Shown: positions 1-9,515, counted from the stretch's first letter. The stretch: DNA of 38,693 nt from Bacteroidota bacterium (GCA_005883765.1 VBAQ01000045.1:1-38693); one strand, 5' to 3'. A program made the numbers and translations. The notes: a model not told the origin generated them from the sequence alone.

Positions 1-2
1 AA

Positions 3-134
3 AACGAAAAATGGGTTTGGCAATTATTTTTTTTCTTGCTCAGGCATCGTGAAAGACTTTTTATGTTCACCAAAAAAAAATGGCCCAGCCAGGTAGTTGA
101 AATTTTAAAGAAAGCCAAGGGCGTGTATTCTTAA
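3..134 (+). CDS. C-terminal end of an unrecognised protein (5' partial)
   Basis: A reading frame open from the window edge runs 43 codons to TAA at 132-134. The peptide is rich in Phe, Trp, Arg and Lys and ends in a Lys-rich amphipathic stretch (WPSQVVEILKKAKGVYS), as in real protein tails rather than random translation. Its stop overlaps the stop of the convergent methyltransferase by 4 bp, a typical compact gene boundary. The part seen is too short to assign a family. A neighbouring surface-sugar or methyltransfer gene is conceivable from context only. A chance open frame of this length cannot be excluded. Confidence 0.45.
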   Translation, partial: NEKWVWQLFFFLLRHRERLFMFTKKKWPSQVVEILKKAKGVYS

Positions 135-1087
135 TTTTCCTTTTTTAAATAGAAAGCGGCGGTGTCGCCATTGTTTCTTTGATTTTCAGCTGCGATAATT
201 TTTTTAAAATCTGCTATTTCTTTTTTTGAAAAAACAGAATTCTTCTTGTTCAACATGCGGCTATTTGGAGCATGCAAAGGAATGCCTTTTAAATATTGCT
301 CGCTGCTCCAAATCACGTAGTCACTACTATCATATTCCAATTTCTCAACGCTGAATCCGGCCTGCTCGACCAACAATCGCATTCCTTTTTCGGAAGGGAT
401 AAAAATGTGGCGGGGCGCATCGATTCCGCACCAATAATTCTTGTACCTCTGCCAGCCATAATTTCCCATAATGGGTATTCTTACCAGTAATCTTTTTCCA
501 TTATTCAGTAATTGCCATGCTTTCTTCAGAACTTTCAAAGGATCAAACATGTGTTCCAACGAATGATGCATCATAACCAGGTCGAATTTTTCATTCAATT
601 CAAAAATTTCTTTCCGGTAAATCTTTATCGGACCATAGTCGTGGTTTTCATTAATAAAAGGATCAATGCCGGTGAGATCAGAGAATCCCATTTTGTATAA
701 TCTTGTGAGCAAACTTCCATTACCACAACCAACATCTAAAATAGCGTCAGTAAGCTGTGTGTTTGTGTTGATCATCCACTCATAGAATTCAGGGATCTTG
801 TAACCGATCGAAAGAAGGGAACCGACCAATTTGTTTTTGCCATACAGGATGTACGAGGCCTGCGCGGTCCTGAAGAAATTCCTTTTCAGCGTTTTCATTT
901 CCAGTTTGAAGGAATAGTAATTTTCATTCGGGTAATACTTTGAAAAATCGTTCGGAGGATCCAGCAGTTGCATAGAGCCGCATTGACCGCACAACTGGTA
1001 TTCAAATTCGTGACCTAAACCGAGTTGAAGTTCCTTTATTTTGAAAGTTTGATTATTGACATTGTTATTGCATATGAGACAATTCAT
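131..1087 (-). CDS. Class I SAM-dependent methyltransferase with N-terminal zinc ribbon
   Basis: 318 residues. The N-terminus has paired cysteines C3/C6 and C33/C36, a likely zinc ribbon as found in sugar or lipid methyltransferases of the Methyltransf_13/23 type. Rossmann motif I is at residues 116-127 (ILDVGCGNGSLL), followed by an acidic position after strand 2 (TGIDPF) and the motif-IV-like stretch FDLVMMHHSLEHM, which resembles UbiE/COQ5-type and capsule methyltransferases. It transfers a methyl group from S-adenosylmethionine in the cytoplasm; the substrate cannot be read from the sequence. It converges with the gene fragment at the window edge and lies 51 bp downstream of the yifB stop on the same strand, so it may be in that operon. 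Family assignment is firm, substrate unknown. Confidence 0.8.
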   Translation of the reverse strand: MNCLICNNNVNNQTFKIKELQLGLGHEFEYQLCGQCGSMQLLDPPNDFSKYYPNENYYSFKLEMKTLKRNFFRTAQASYILYGKNKLVGSLLSIGYKIPEFYEWMINTNTQLTDAILDVGCGNGSLLTRLYKMGFSDLTGIDPFINENHDYGPIKIYRKEIFELNEKFDLVMMHHSLEHMFDPLKVLKKAWQLLNNGKRLLVRIPIMGNYGWQRYKNYWCGIDAPRHIFIPSEKGMRLLVEQAGFSVEKLEYDSSDYVIWSSEQYLKGIPLHAPNSRMLNKKNSVFSKKEIADFKKIIAAENQRNNGDTAAFYLKKEN

Positions 1088-1138
1088 GCACCGCTTTTGC
1101 CGACAAAATAATCTTAAGAGGTTAATTGCAAAAATATT

Positions 1139-2686
1139 TTATCCTGCCCAACTCTCTCTGTCCAAACTTCTGTATTGAATCGCTTCAGCTAAATGTTCGG
1201 GCTTGGTATCTTCACTGCCTGAAAGGTCCGCGATGGTTCTTGAAACTTTTAGAATGCGATCGTACGCCCTGGCAGATAGATTTAGCCTTTCCATTGCCGT
1301 TTTCAAAAGATTCTGCCCTACGGTATTGATAACGCAGATTTCCTTCAGCATTTTACTGCTCATCTGGGCATTGCAATAAATACCAGGGTGGTCTTTATAT
1401 CGTTTTGCCTGGATGTCTCTGGCTTTGATCACCCTGCCGCGAATGATGGAAGAATTTTCATGGCATTTAACTGATGAAAGCTCAGAAAACGCAACCGGCG
1501 TGACTTCCACATGCAGGTCAATGCGGTCAAGTAGCGGACCTGAAATTTTGTTCAGGTATTTTTGCACAGCGCCCGGTGGACAGGTACATTCCTTCTCCGG
1601 ATGATTATAAAATCCACACGGGCAGGGGTTCATTGAGGCAACCAACATGAATGATGCGGGAAAATCGATCGCAATTTTTGCGCGTGATATAGTTACTCTT
1701 CGTTCTTCCATGGGTTGGCGCATAACTTCCAAAACTGTTCTTTTAAATTCAGGTAGCTCATCAAGAAATAAAACTCCATTATGTGCCAGTGAAATTTCAC
1801 CAGGCTGCGGGTTACCACCACCTCCGACCAAAGCGACATCGCTAATCGTATGGTGCGGCGAACGGAAGGGTCGTTTTGAAACCAGCGTTGAATTTTCCGG
1901 AAGCTTACCTGCTACCGAGTGAATCTTTGTTGTTTCCAAAGCCTCCTGCAATGTGAGAGGAGGAAGAATGGTCGGCAATCGTTTTGCCAACATGGTTTTG
2001 CCGGCACCAGGCGGGCCAATCAAAATGGCATTATGGCCACCAGCAGCCGCAATTTCCAACGCCCTCTTGATATTTTCCTGTCCTTTTACTTCACTAAAAT
2101 CAATTTCATAATCTGATTGCGAATTCAAAAATTCTTCTCTTGTGTTTATGACCACGGGTTTTAAACCTTCCTCTTCATTCTCAAAAAAATCAATTACGTC
2201 TTTGATGTGCGACACGCCGTAGACGTCGAGATTATTCACCATGCCGGCTTCTCGTTCATTTGCGTTTGGAACGATCAGTCCTTTGAATCCTTCTTTTCTT
2301 GCATGGATAGCAATAGGCAATGCGCCTTTGATCGGTCTTACTTCGCCATCAAGGCTCAATTCGCCCATGATCATATATTTTTCAATGGCTCGTTTATTTA
2401 CCAATTGTTCAGAAGCAGCCAGGATGCCAACAGCAATGGGCAGATCAAAGGCGGTTCCACTTTTTTTAATGTCCGCAGGAGCAAGATTTACCACGACGCG
2501 GGTACGTGGCATCATGTAGCCGTTGGATTTAATTGTGCTCTCCACTCTCTGCAAGCTTTCCTTTACCGCGTTGTCAGGTAAACCAACCAAAACAATACCC
2601 AAGTTGGTAGCCATCCAATTAACTTCGATAGTAATGGATAAGGCTTCAACGCCGTAGACCGCACTACCAAAGGTTTTGACTAACAT
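1139..2686 (-). CDS. YifB/ComM family Mg-chelatase-like AAA+ ATPase
   Basis: 515 residues, the usual family length, with the characteristic start MLVKTFGSAVYG. Order: an N-terminal ChlI/Lon-like domain (about 1-165), an AAA+ core with Walker A GPPGAGKT (224-231) and Walker B GVLFLDELPEF (304-314), a cysteine cluster NPCPCG plus CTC (353-369), and the C-terminal Mg-chelatase region starting near GPLLDRIDLHVEV. In proteobacteria ComM is a hexameric branch-migration helicase that helps integrate transforming DNA; the role in Bacteroidota is less clear. No competence gene lies next to it here. Every key motif is intact. Confidence 0.93.
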   Translation of the reverse strand: MLVKTFGSAVYGVEALSITIEVNWMATNLGIVLVGLPDNAVKESLQRVESTIKSNGYMMPRTRVVVNLAPADIKKSGTAFDLPIAVGILAASEQLVNKRAIEKYMIMGELSLDGEVRPIKGALPIAIHARKEGFKGLIVPNANEREAGMVNNLDVYGVSHIKDVIDFFENEEEGLKPVVINTREEFLNSQSDYEIDFSEVKGQENIKRALEIAAAGGHNAILIGPPGAGKTMLAKRLPTILPPLTLQEALETTKIHSVAGKLPENSTLVSKRPFRSPHHTISDVALVGGGGNPQPGEISLAHNGVLFLDELPEFKRTVLEVMRQPMEERRVTISRAKIAIDFPASFMLVASMNPCPCGFYNHPEKECTCPPGAVQKYLNKISGPLLDRIDLHVEVTPVAFSELSSVKCHENSSIIRGRVIKARDIQAKRYKDHPGIYCNAQMSSKMLKEICVINTVGQNLLKTAMERLNLSARAYDRILKVSRTIADLSGSEDTKPEHLAEAIQYRSLDRESWAG

Positions 2687-2805
2687 GGAATGAATGTAGG
2701 AAATGTTTTGAGTAATCGGGATGGGAAAAAAACTAAAAAATCCCCGCCTTCCACCTCCTCCTCGTAGCTGGGGCGGACTTAAAATTTAAAAAGGGAAAAT
2801 GGTAT

Positions 2806-4392
2806 TTAGTTTTTTATTTCTTCAAACAGCAGCGAAGTATTTGGGTCAACATTGAAGCGCAATAATTTTTTTTCTACTTTGAATTTAAACGTTTCGACTC
2901 TATTAGTAATTGGAATGGTTGCAATCTTCGCCTTTTGCGTTTCCGATTCTATTTCGACCTCCAGTGGGAATTGGAAAATTTCTTTTTGTAATTGTTTTAT
3001 CGTGACTGAAAGTTCGTTTGTTTGTTTATTGAACTGCGACTGTGTAGCTAGTTTAGGAATGCCAGCAGTATACAACCATTGCTTAAAAAATTGCTCCATA
3101 TTTTTGCCTGTTACTTCCTCAGCCACTTTCCGGAGATCTTCCGTATCCGCATTCTTTCCTTTGAACCTATCGTAATATTTGCGAATAAATAGTTGAAACA
3201 TGGAATCCCCCATTTGTTTTCGAAGCATGTGCAATACCCATGCGCCTTTTTCATAGCTGTTTGCATTCAGAAGTCTCATCAAAGGAGAAATGGAATCGAC
3301 AACAGGGCCGGCCGAACCCTTCGAAAAGTCGATCACTTTTCTTCGCGCGTGCCTTAATAAATAATTCATTGTGTCGGTTCCGTACTTTGATTCGAGATAT
3401 ATGTCCGACATGTAAGTGGCGAAGCCCTCGCTAAGCCATAGATGCGAAAAACTTTTTTCTGTTGCCATGTCGCCAAACCACTGGTGAGCAATTTCATGAG
3501 CCAGCAGGTCTTCGATCGATGTATGTTCTTCCGCTGATTCCTGGTTATAAAAGATCGCACTCGCATTCTCCATGCCGCCAAAAATAGTTTTGGATTGAAC
3601 GTTTGCCAATTTATTATAGGGATAAGGACCTATATAATCAGAATAGAACTTCACGATGGCCGGGGCTGGTGAATAATTTTTAAATCCCCGGACACTGTCT
3701 TGCGGAAACACCCATGCGGAGATTGGAACATTTGGCGGGCTATCTATGAACTCTTTGATGGCAAATTTAGCCACCCCGATCACCATGACTTTTGTTGGAA
3801 GAGAAACGTCTTCTACCCAGTGAGTAAGTTTGTTATTGTTTGCCAATAATTTTTCTTCGACCAGTTTTCCATTCGAAACAACCTGGAATTGCAACGGCGC
3901 TGTGACAATAAATTCAAATGTAGCTTTATCGTCCGGCTGATCTTTGCAGGGTATCCAATTATGCGCACGGTTAGGCCAGTTGTCGGCAAAGAATGTCCGA
4001 TCTCCATATCTGTTTTTCGAAATGATCAGGCCATCCTTTGGCACGCCGTGGTAATAAATGATGAAGAGGCTTGAATCGTTCAGTTTTGACAACCGATCCG
4101 GTGTAATCTTCACTTTATCATTTTCGGAAATGAAATTCAAAGACCGATGTTGACCTGTTATAACACTGTCAACTTTCATTCCCTGGCCCCTGCTATTTTG
4201 CGTAGTTAAATCAATGGAAAACGAAGTAACCGCCTGATGGAATCTTAATTTTATTTCAGCGCATCCGTGGATCGTATCATTGTTATTATTTAAGTTCAAC
4301 TCAAATTTATAGTGTAAAACATCGATGCTATTCTGAGCTTGAAGTATGTTCGTGGCAAAAGACAGAACAATAAGAGCTTTCATCCGCTTCAT
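2806..4392 (-). CDS. Secreted M1 family zinc metallopeptidase
   Basis: 528 residues. Residues 1-20 form a signal peptide ending in AQ, so the enzyme is probably periplasmic or secreted. The exopeptidase motif GGMENA is at 272-277, the zinc motif HEIAH at 299-303 and the third ligand in WLSEGFA (E322). Family members remove N-terminal amino acids or cut short peptides. It is shorter than the classical 800-900 residue PepN and lacks most of the C-terminal helical region; the catalytic core is complete. A second ATG lies three codons downstream and could also be the start. It lies in the same direction as yifB and the DUF922 gene, with gaps of 119 and 76 bp. Confidence 0.9.
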   Translation of the reverse strand: MKRMKALIVLSFATNILQAQNSIDVLHYKFELNLNNNNDTIHGCAEIKLRFHQAVTSFSIDLTTQNSRGQGMKVDSVITGQHRSLNFISENDKVKITPDRLSKLNDSSLFIIYYHGVPKDGLIISKNRYGDRTFFADNWPNRAHNWIPCKDQPDDKATFEFIVTAPLQFQVVSNGKLVEEKLLANNNKLTHWVEDVSLPTKVMVIGVAKFAIKEFIDSPPNVPISAWVFPQDSVRGFKNYSPAPAIVKFYSDYIGPYPYNKLANVQSKTIFGGMENASAIFYNQESAEEHTSIEDLLAHEIAHQWFGDMATEKSFSHLWLSEGFATYMSDIYLESKYGTDTMNYLLRHARRKVIDFSKGSAGPVVDSISPLMRLLNANSYEKGAWVLHMLRKQMGDSMFQLFIRKYYDRFKGKNADTEDLRKVAEEVTGKNMEQFFKQWLYTAGIPKLATQSQFNKQTNELSVTIKQLQKEIFQFPLEVEIESETQKAKIATIPITNRVETFKFKVEKKLLRFNVDPNTSLLFEEIKN

Positions 4393-4468
4393 GCGGTAAA
4401 TTAATTATTTTCATTCAGGAAAAAAGGAAAGAGAAGATAAGCGGTGATTTTGAAAAAAAGAATACTCC

Positions 4469-4996
4469 TCAAGCAGGCGTGTATCTCAATAATTCTCTTT
4501 GAATCTTTTTCAACCATTCGGCCTGCTTTTCCTTGTTGCGGCTATAATCGGTTTCAACATCATATTGATTCTGTAACTCTTCTTTTTTCCCCATGATTTC
4601 TCTATAGATCTGGTCCAGGTCACTCTTAAATTTTTTTGGGTTGAAATCGTATTCTCTTAGCGCGTTTTCCAATTTGCGCGCAAATATTTCAGTTATATCA
4701 AAATGCCCCTGTTCGTGCTCGAGGATATAATCTGTTTTGTATTTTCCCCACGACCTTGTTTTTGAAAACTTGCACGTGATTTTGTAGGTGAGCGCATTAT
4801 TTCTCACGTGATATTCTAATCCAAGAGCTGTACTGGTAATTGCTGCCGCGTCCGAAGATGAGGAAGGTTTTGCAAGGTAGTCATCCCAGGTTAATCTTTT
4901 CGCCGGAGACCATTCAACGAACTCGTCGTCCTGCGCCTTACTCAATAAAGGCAAGGCAAAGAGGGCAATTAATATTAATTTTTGGAAAACGGCCAT
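4469..4996 (-). CDS. DUF922 family secreted protein, putative zinc protease
   Basis: 175 residues. A signal peptide covers about residues 1-22 (cleavage after SKA). The motif LEHEQGHFDI (H94, E95, H98) is the HExxH-like signature of DUF922, a family suspected to be metalloproteases but poorly characterised. The third ligand is not obvious. The C-terminal half is a charged helical segment (about 105-165). It lies upstream of the M1 peptidase on the same strand, so the two may be co-expressed for extracytoplasmic peptide handling (inference). Confidence 0.75.
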   Translation of the reverse strand: MAVFQKLILIALFALPLLSKAQDDEFVEWSPAKRLTWDDYLAKPSSSSDAAAITSTALGLEYHVRNNALTYKITCKFSKTRSWGKYKTDYILEHEQGHFDITEIFARKLENALREYDFNPKKFKSDLDQIYREIMGKKEELQNQYDVETDYSRNKEKQAEWLKKIQRELLRYTPA

Positions 4997-5066
4997 CGCA
5001 AATAAACCAACGGCAAATTCGAATAAATATTTTGAAAATGGACCTTGAAGGAGGTTAAATAAAATT

Positions 5067-5094
5067 AAAAAACGCCGCTAAGGAACTGCGGGGT
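5067..5094 (-). terminator. Probable intrinsic terminator of pckA
   Basis: Read on the minus strand, a short GC stem (CCGC with GCGG, nine-base loop) is followed by a run of six T, about 25-50 bp beyond the pckA stop. The stem is only 4-5 bp, so this is a moderate call. Confidence 0.42.
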
Positions 5095-5115
5095 TCAAGC
5101 AAACATTGATCGAGG

Positions 5116-6720
5116 CTATAAATCAAATTTAGGCGCCGCGGCGAGCACTTCGTCGCGGACTCCGCCCGTGTATTTTTCAAAATTTCTAATGAATAAGCCT
5201 GCCAGGTATCTTGTCTTTTCATCATAAGCGTTTTTGTCTTTCCAGGTGTTGCGAGGATTCAAAATTTCGGGCGGTACATCAATGCACTGCTCCGGTATTG
5301 CAAAACCAAAGACAGGGTGGTTTTCAAATTCAACATCCCTGAGCCGATCTTCCAGGGCAGCGGTGATCATTGCCCTGGTGTGAGATAAATCCATGCGATG
5401 TCCCTCGCCATAAGAGCCGCCAGTCCACCCCGTATTGATCAGCCATACATTCACGTTGTGTTTTTGCATTTTATCACCAAGCATCTGCGCATATTTGCCG
5501 GGGTGCAGCGGCATAAAAGGTGCACCAAAACAAGCGCTGAATGTGGGCTTGGGTTCAGTGACGCCGGTTTCCGTTCCAGCCACCTTTGCGGTGTATCCTG
5601 AAATAAATTGATACATCGCTTGTTCGGTTGTTAGCTTTGAAATGGGCGGCAGCACTCCAAAGGCATCACAGGTCAAAAAGAAAATATTCTTTGGTATTCC
5701 GGCGATGGCAGGTTCATGTGCATTGCTTATGAAATGCAGCGGATAAGAAACTCTTGTATTTTCAGTGACGGAGGCGTCTTCGAAATTTATTTGATTTGTC
5801 CCGGGAAAGAAGGTCACATTTTCAACCAGCGCACCCGAACGGATGGCATGAAAAATCTCAGGCTCATTTTTCTCCGTGAGATTGATGCATTTTGCATAAC
5901 AGCCGCCTTCAAAATTGAAAATGCTATTCTCGGTCCAGCCATGCTCATCGTCACCGATCAGGTTCCGACCCGGATCAGCACTAAGGGTGGTCTTACCCGT
6001 CCCACTCAGTCCAAAAAAGATTGCTGTATCGCCACTTTTGCCAACATTAGCACTGCAGTGCATGCTCAGGACGTTTTTTTCTTGCGGCAAGATGTAGTTG
6101 AGAATCGTAAAAACCCCTTTCTTGATCTCACCTGTATACCCAGAGCCGACCACTAAGATAATTTTGTGTGTGAAAGAGATCAGTGACACATTCTCGTGCC
6201 GGATGCCACACTCCTTCGGATTCAGTTTTAACTCTGGAACATGAATAACACACCAGTCAGGGGAAAAATCTTCTCCGGAGGAATCCTTTCGGACAAGCTC
6301 CTCATCGGTTGGGCGAAGGAACATATTATAAGCAAACAAATTACTCCATGGCTTTTCATTAATGACCCTGATGTTAACACGATATCTTTCGGCGGCACAC
6401 GCGTGGCAATCACGGACCCACAGATCTTGCAACTGATCCAGGTAATTCAGCACTTTTTTATAAATGATGTCGAAGTAGTGAGGTTCAATAGCAATATTAA
6501 ATTCGTTCCAATTGACTGTTTTTTTCGTGATGTCGTCTCTAACAATGAACTTGTCCTTCGGTGAGCGGCCGGTGAACCGACCGGTATTAATCACAAGTGC
6601 ACCCGAGTCACTCAGCACACCCTGGCCTATACTCAAAGTATCAGCAATTAATTCTTCAGGCGATAACTGGTAATGAATATTTTCTGTTTGCCGTAAGCCG
6701 GGATAAAAAAGGTTTTTCAT
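5116..6720 (-). CDS. pckA: Phosphoenolpyruvate carboxykinase (ATP)
   Basis: 534 residues from the preferred start. It converts oxaloacetate plus ATP to PEP, CO2 and ADP in the cytoplasm (gluconeogenesis; in some Bacteroidota also anaplerosis). Diagnostic motifs are YTGEIKKG (195-202), the kinase-1a P-loop GLSGTGKTT (237-245), GDDEHGW (256-262) and RVSYPL. Length matches bacterial ATP-type enzymes (about 530-540). In-frame ATG codons exist at 6759 and 6732 and a TTG at 6768, but the ATG at 6720 is preferred because a purine-rich GGGAAGGAAA directly precedes it and the protein then begins in family style. It is divergent from pepP across a 293-bp region that carries its promoter. Confidence 0.95.
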   Translation of the reverse strand: MKNLFYPGLRQTENIHYQLSPEELIADTLSIGQGVLSDSGALVINTGRFTGRSPKDKFIVRDDITKKTVNWNEFNIAIEPHYFDIIYKKVLNYLDQLQDLWVRDCHACAAERYRVNIRVINEKPWSNLFAYNMFLRPTDEELVRKDSSGEDFSPDWCVIHVPELKLNPKECGIRHENVSLISFTHKIILVVGSGYTGEIKKGVFTILNYILPQEKNVLSMHCSANVGKSGDTAIFFGLSGTGKTTLSADPGRNLIGDDEHGWTENSIFNFEGGCYAKCINLTEKNEPEIFHAIRSGALVENVTFFPGTNQINFEDASVTENTRVSYPLHFISNAHEPAIAGIPKNIFFLTCDAFGVLPPISKLTTEQAMYQFISGYTAKVAGTETGVTEPKPTFSACFGAPFMPLHPGKYAQMLGDKMQKHNVNVWLINTGWTGGSYGEGHRMDLSHTRAMITAALEDRLRDVEFENHPVFGFAIPEQCIDVPPEILNPRNTWKDKNAYDEKTRYLAGLFIRNFEKYTGGVRDEVLAAAPKFDL

Positions 6721-6786
6721 TTTCCTTCCCATTGGAAAGGAAGTGGTGTGAACTGACATAAGAAGCAATCGTTTTTGTTAACGGCC

Positions 6787-6794
6787 CAAAGGTA
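6787..6794 (-). promoter_or_regulatory. pckA promoter, -7 box
   Basis: The minus strand reads TACCTTTG, an exact match to the Bacteroidota -7 consensus TAnnTTTG and identical to the box in front of the SRP RNA in this window. Transcription would start near 6781 and give a leader of about 60 nt before the ATG at 6720. No clear -33 TTTG is seen at the expected spacing. Confidence 0.5.
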
Positions 6795-7013
6795 AGGGAA
6801 TATGCGAACAAGCGTTAGTGTAGTTTGTTGTTGGCGTCAAAAATTTTCTTAAAACCATTTGTAATGTTTCATTGATTTTATGGCATTTTGCAAACAGTCG
6901 AATGCGGTGTTGCTTTTCTTGAAAATATTTCAAATCTGTATCTATCCAGATTTTGTAATTGCAGCGTGTTGACATCGAGCATCGTTATCTTTAACGCTTA
7001 AATTGAGTTTCGT

Positions 7014-8306
7014 ATGAAGTACTTGCCTTTAAATCCGGAGATATTTACCAGGAACAGGCGTCGATTCATCAATGAGATGAGACCTAATTCCATCGCCATA
7101 TTTGTGAGTAATGATGAAATGCCTGTAAATGGGGATGCTTTATATCCTTTTAAGCAAAACAGCGATCTGTTTTGGCTGAGTGGCATTGTTCAGGAGGATA
7201 GCATGGTGATCTTGTTTCCCGACAATCCTGATCCGAAATATCGTGAGGTACTCGTATTAGTTCGACCAAATGAATTGAAAGAAAAATGGGATGGTAAGCG
7301 ATTAAGAATTAACGATGGCCAAAGCACAAGCGGGATAAAAACCATAGTCTGGGTAGACAGCCTGGAGGCGTTGCTTCAGACCTGGATCCATTTGGCGGAT
7401 ACGATCTACCTCGACACAAATGAAAATGATCGAAAGGCGAGTATGATCAGGACGAGAGACTATCGGTATGCAGACGAACTGAGGTCGCGCTATCCTTTGC
7501 ATCATTATGAAAGAGCGGCGAAGATCATGAAGGAGCTGAGAGGGATTAAAACCGCTTGGGAAATTGAAGTGTTGCAGAAAGCCATTGACATAACCGACAA
7601 TGCTTTTCGCAGACTATTGAAATTTATACGGCCTGGTGTTATGGAATACGAGATCGAGGCTGAGATTTGGCATTCGTTTTTAAGTCAGCGGGCGACGGGG
7701 CCAGGATATGGAAGTATTATTGCGAGCGGTGACCGCGCAAGAACATTACACTATGTGACCAATGACCAGGAATGTAAAGATGGAGAATTGGTGCTGATGG
7801 ATTTCGGTGCAGAATATGGAGGCTATAATGCCGATCTGACAAGGACAGTTCCGGTGAATGGGAAATTTTCGCGCAGGCAAAAAACAATTTATAACGCTTG
7901 TCTCCACCTGCACGATTATGCCAAAAGCTTATTAAAACCCGGCATTTCAATTGTTGACTATACCGAAAAAATAGGGGAAGAAGCCACACAGCGATTTTTA
8001 AAAATTGGTTTGTTAAAGAAGACGGCGGTGAAAAATGAGGATCCCGAAAACAGGGCGTATCGAAAATATTTATATCACGGCATTTCACATCATCTTGGTA
8101 TAGATGTACATGACCTCGGCACGAGAACAGAACCGATTAAAGCAGGGATGGTGTTTACGGTTGAGCCAGGGATTTATATTGAAGAAGAACAAATGGGTGT
8201 CAGGATAGAAAATAATGTCTGGATTACCCGGAACGGGAATAAAGACCTGATGAAAAATATTCCCATTACAGTTGAAGAAATTGAATCTCTCATGAAGCAC
8301 TCCTAA
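7014..8306 (+). CDS. pepP: Xaa-Pro aminopeptidase (M24B family)
   Basis: 430 residues. It removes N-terminal residues that precede proline. An aminopeptidase-P N-terminal domain (about 1-170) is followed by the pita-bread M24 catalytic domain. Metal ligands are visible: D263 (LMDFGAEY), D274 (NADLTRTVP), H359 (HGISHHLG), E384 (VEPGIY) and E399 (GVRIENN). The length fits the E. coli PepP type (about 440). No signal peptide is seen, so it is cytoplasmic. It is the first gene of a same-strand series with pssA, purS and rsmI. Confidence 0.92.
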   Translation: MKYLPLNPEIFTRNRRRFINEMRPNSIAIFVSNDEMPVNGDALYPFKQNSDLFWLSGIVQEDSMVILFPDNPDPKYREVLVLVRPNELKEKWDGKRLRINDGQSTSGIKTIVWVDSLEALLQTWIHLADTIYLDTNENDRKASMIRTRDYRYADELRSRYPLHHYERAAKIMKELRGIKTAWEIEVLQKAIDITDNAFRRLLKFIRPGVMEYEIEAEIWHSFLSQRATGPGYGSIIASGDRARTLHYVTNDQECKDGELVLMDFGAEYGGYNADLTRTVPVNGKFSRRQKTIYNACLHLHDYAKSLLKPGISIVDYTEKIGEEATQRFLKIGLLKKTAVKNEDPENRAYRKYLYHGISHHLGIDVHDLGTRTEPIKAGMVFTVEPGIYIEEEQMGVRIENNVWITRNGNKDLMKNIPITVEEIESLMKHS

Positions 8307-8395
8307 ATCCTGCTTGCTGGTCGACAGGCTCCATGAGCAGGCCTCGTCAGTTACGTGAGAAACAATTCACTTATTTTTGAAAGAAATAAAAAGTG

Positions 8396-9187
8396 ATGGC
8401 AAATAATTCCTCCTCGCGGGGGCTGACGAGCATCCCAAATCTTTTTACGCTACTTAATCTTGTTTTTGGGTGTCTTGCGATTGTTTTTATTCTTCAAACG
8501 GGAGAGGCTCTTGTTTTGCTACAGCAGGAGGGCTATACCGATGTAAATCTCCCGGAGAAAATAACTTGGGGATCACTTCTCATTTTCGCGGCAGCTGTAA
8601 TCGATTTCCTGGATGGTTTTGTTGCGCGTCTTTTCAGATCAACTTCGCAAATGGGTGGGCAGTTAGATTCATTGGCCGATGTTGTGAGTTTTGGCGTGGC
8701 TCCGGGCCTGATCATTTATCAACTACTTCGCATCAGTTATGCGCAACAGGAAAATGGCCTCGATATTTCAATAGGTTGGTTGTTACCTGCATTTTTGGTT
8801 CCGTGCGCTGCAGCCTGGCGATTGGCAAAATTTAATTTGGATATTGAACAACGGGGTACATTCAAAGGTGTTCCGACGCCTGCAGTGGGATTAGTGATCG
8901 CTTCCTTTCCTTTGATCATCCATTATCAGGTTTTTCATCTCCAATTTGCATTTATCAATAAATGGATATTGTATGCGATCATTCTTTTGCTGAGTTATTT
9001 AATGATAAGTGATCTGCCTTTGATGAGTATGAAAGTGAAAGACCTGACAATAAAAAATAATCTTGCCAGGTATATTTTACTTTTTCTTGCGATCATTGCT
9101 GTCTTCAGTCTGCGCTGGGCGGCAGTACCCGCCATTTTTATCCTTTACGTTATTATATCTTTGGCGTTCAAAAATAAAACTACATGA
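8396..9187 (+). CDS. pssA: CDP-diacylglycerol-serine O-phosphatidyltransferase
   Basis: 263 residues, integral membrane. It makes phosphatidylserine from CDP-diacylglycerol and serine, the precursor of phosphatidylethanolamine. The CDP-alcohol phosphatidyltransferase motif DGxxARx8GxxxDxxxD is complete at D73, G74, A77, R78, G87, D91 and D95. Several hydrophobic helices follow, and SIPNLFTLLNLVFG near the N-terminus is typical of bacterial PssA. A GTG at 8393 lies one codon upstream; the ATG was chosen. The stop overlaps the purS start by 4 bp (ATGA), implying translational coupling. Confidence 0.93.
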   Translation: MANNSSSRGLTSIPNLFTLLNLVFGCLAIVFILQTGEALVLLQQEGYTDVNLPEKITWGSLLIFAAAVIDFLDGFVARLFRSTSQMGGQLDSLADVVSFGVAPGLIIYQLLRISYAQQENGLDISIGWLLPAFLVPCAAAWRLAKFNLDIEQRGTFKGVPTPAVGLVIASFPLIIHYQVFHLQFAFINKWILYAIILLLSYLMISDLPLMSMKVKDLTIKNNLARYILLFLAIIAVFSLRWAAVPAIFILYVIISLAFKNKTT

Positions 9188-9435
9188 CCTATACCGTAGA
9201 GATCAAAGTGATGCCATTGAAAGAATTATTAGATCCCCAGGGAAAGGCTGTCATGAGCGGTCTTCAGAATCTCGGATTGAATACGATAGCGGATGTTCGC
9301 ATTGGAAAAAACATCACGCTGCAAATAGACACCGACTCAGAGGAAAAAGCAAAAAAGATAGCCGAAGACGCCAGCAAAAAACTATTAGCAAATCCTGTGA
9401 TGGAATATTACGAAATATTAACTCCTAATCCCTAG
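9184..9435 (+). CDS. purS: Phosphoribosylformylglycinamidine synthase subunit PurS
   Basis: 83 residues, the normal PurS size. PurS bridges PurQ and PurL in the fourth step of purine synthesis, helping to channel ammonia. Family hallmarks are the start TYTVEIKVMPLKELLDPQGKAV and the strand pattern ending in NPVMEYYEI. The gene overlaps pssA by ATGA; purL and purQ are not in the window. The last codons (TPNP) are encoded by the left half of a hairpin that then acts as a likely terminator, so a repeat appears to have supplied the C-terminus. Confidence 0.9.
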   Translation: MTYTVEIKVMPLKELLDPQGKAVMSGLQNLGLNTIADVRIGKNITLQIDTDSEEKAKKIAEDASKKLLANPVMEYYEILTPNP

Positions 9436-9447
9436 AGGGGAGTTTTT
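9420..9447 (+). terminator. Hairpin with T-run at the end of purS
   Basis: AACTCC (9420-9425) pairs with GGAGTT (9439-9444), with inner CCCT/AGGG pairing, followed by TTT. It begins inside the last purS codons. The same C-rich/G-rich core recurs upstream of rsmI and fsa, so it is probably a dispersed repeat serving as a terminator. Confidence 0.5.
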
Positions 9448-9515
9448 GATGCAGTCCAGATATTTCGACTGCCTGATTAAAATATCTTCATGAATAAAAA
9501 GGATAATTCCAATCT

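Noticed and set aside
2740-2775. Terminator between yifB and the M1 peptidase
   Set aside because: The C-rich and G-rich blocks are not true reverse complements and no T-run follows in either direction.
6778-6975. 65-residue minus-strand frame upstream of pckA
   Set aside because: It covers the pckA promoter box and intergenic region, has no domain-like pattern, and is best explained as an untranslated region.
8310-8350. Terminator after pepP from CCTGCT and AGCAGG
   Set aside because: The 6-bp arms are about 20 bp apart with no T-run, so it is too weak to call.
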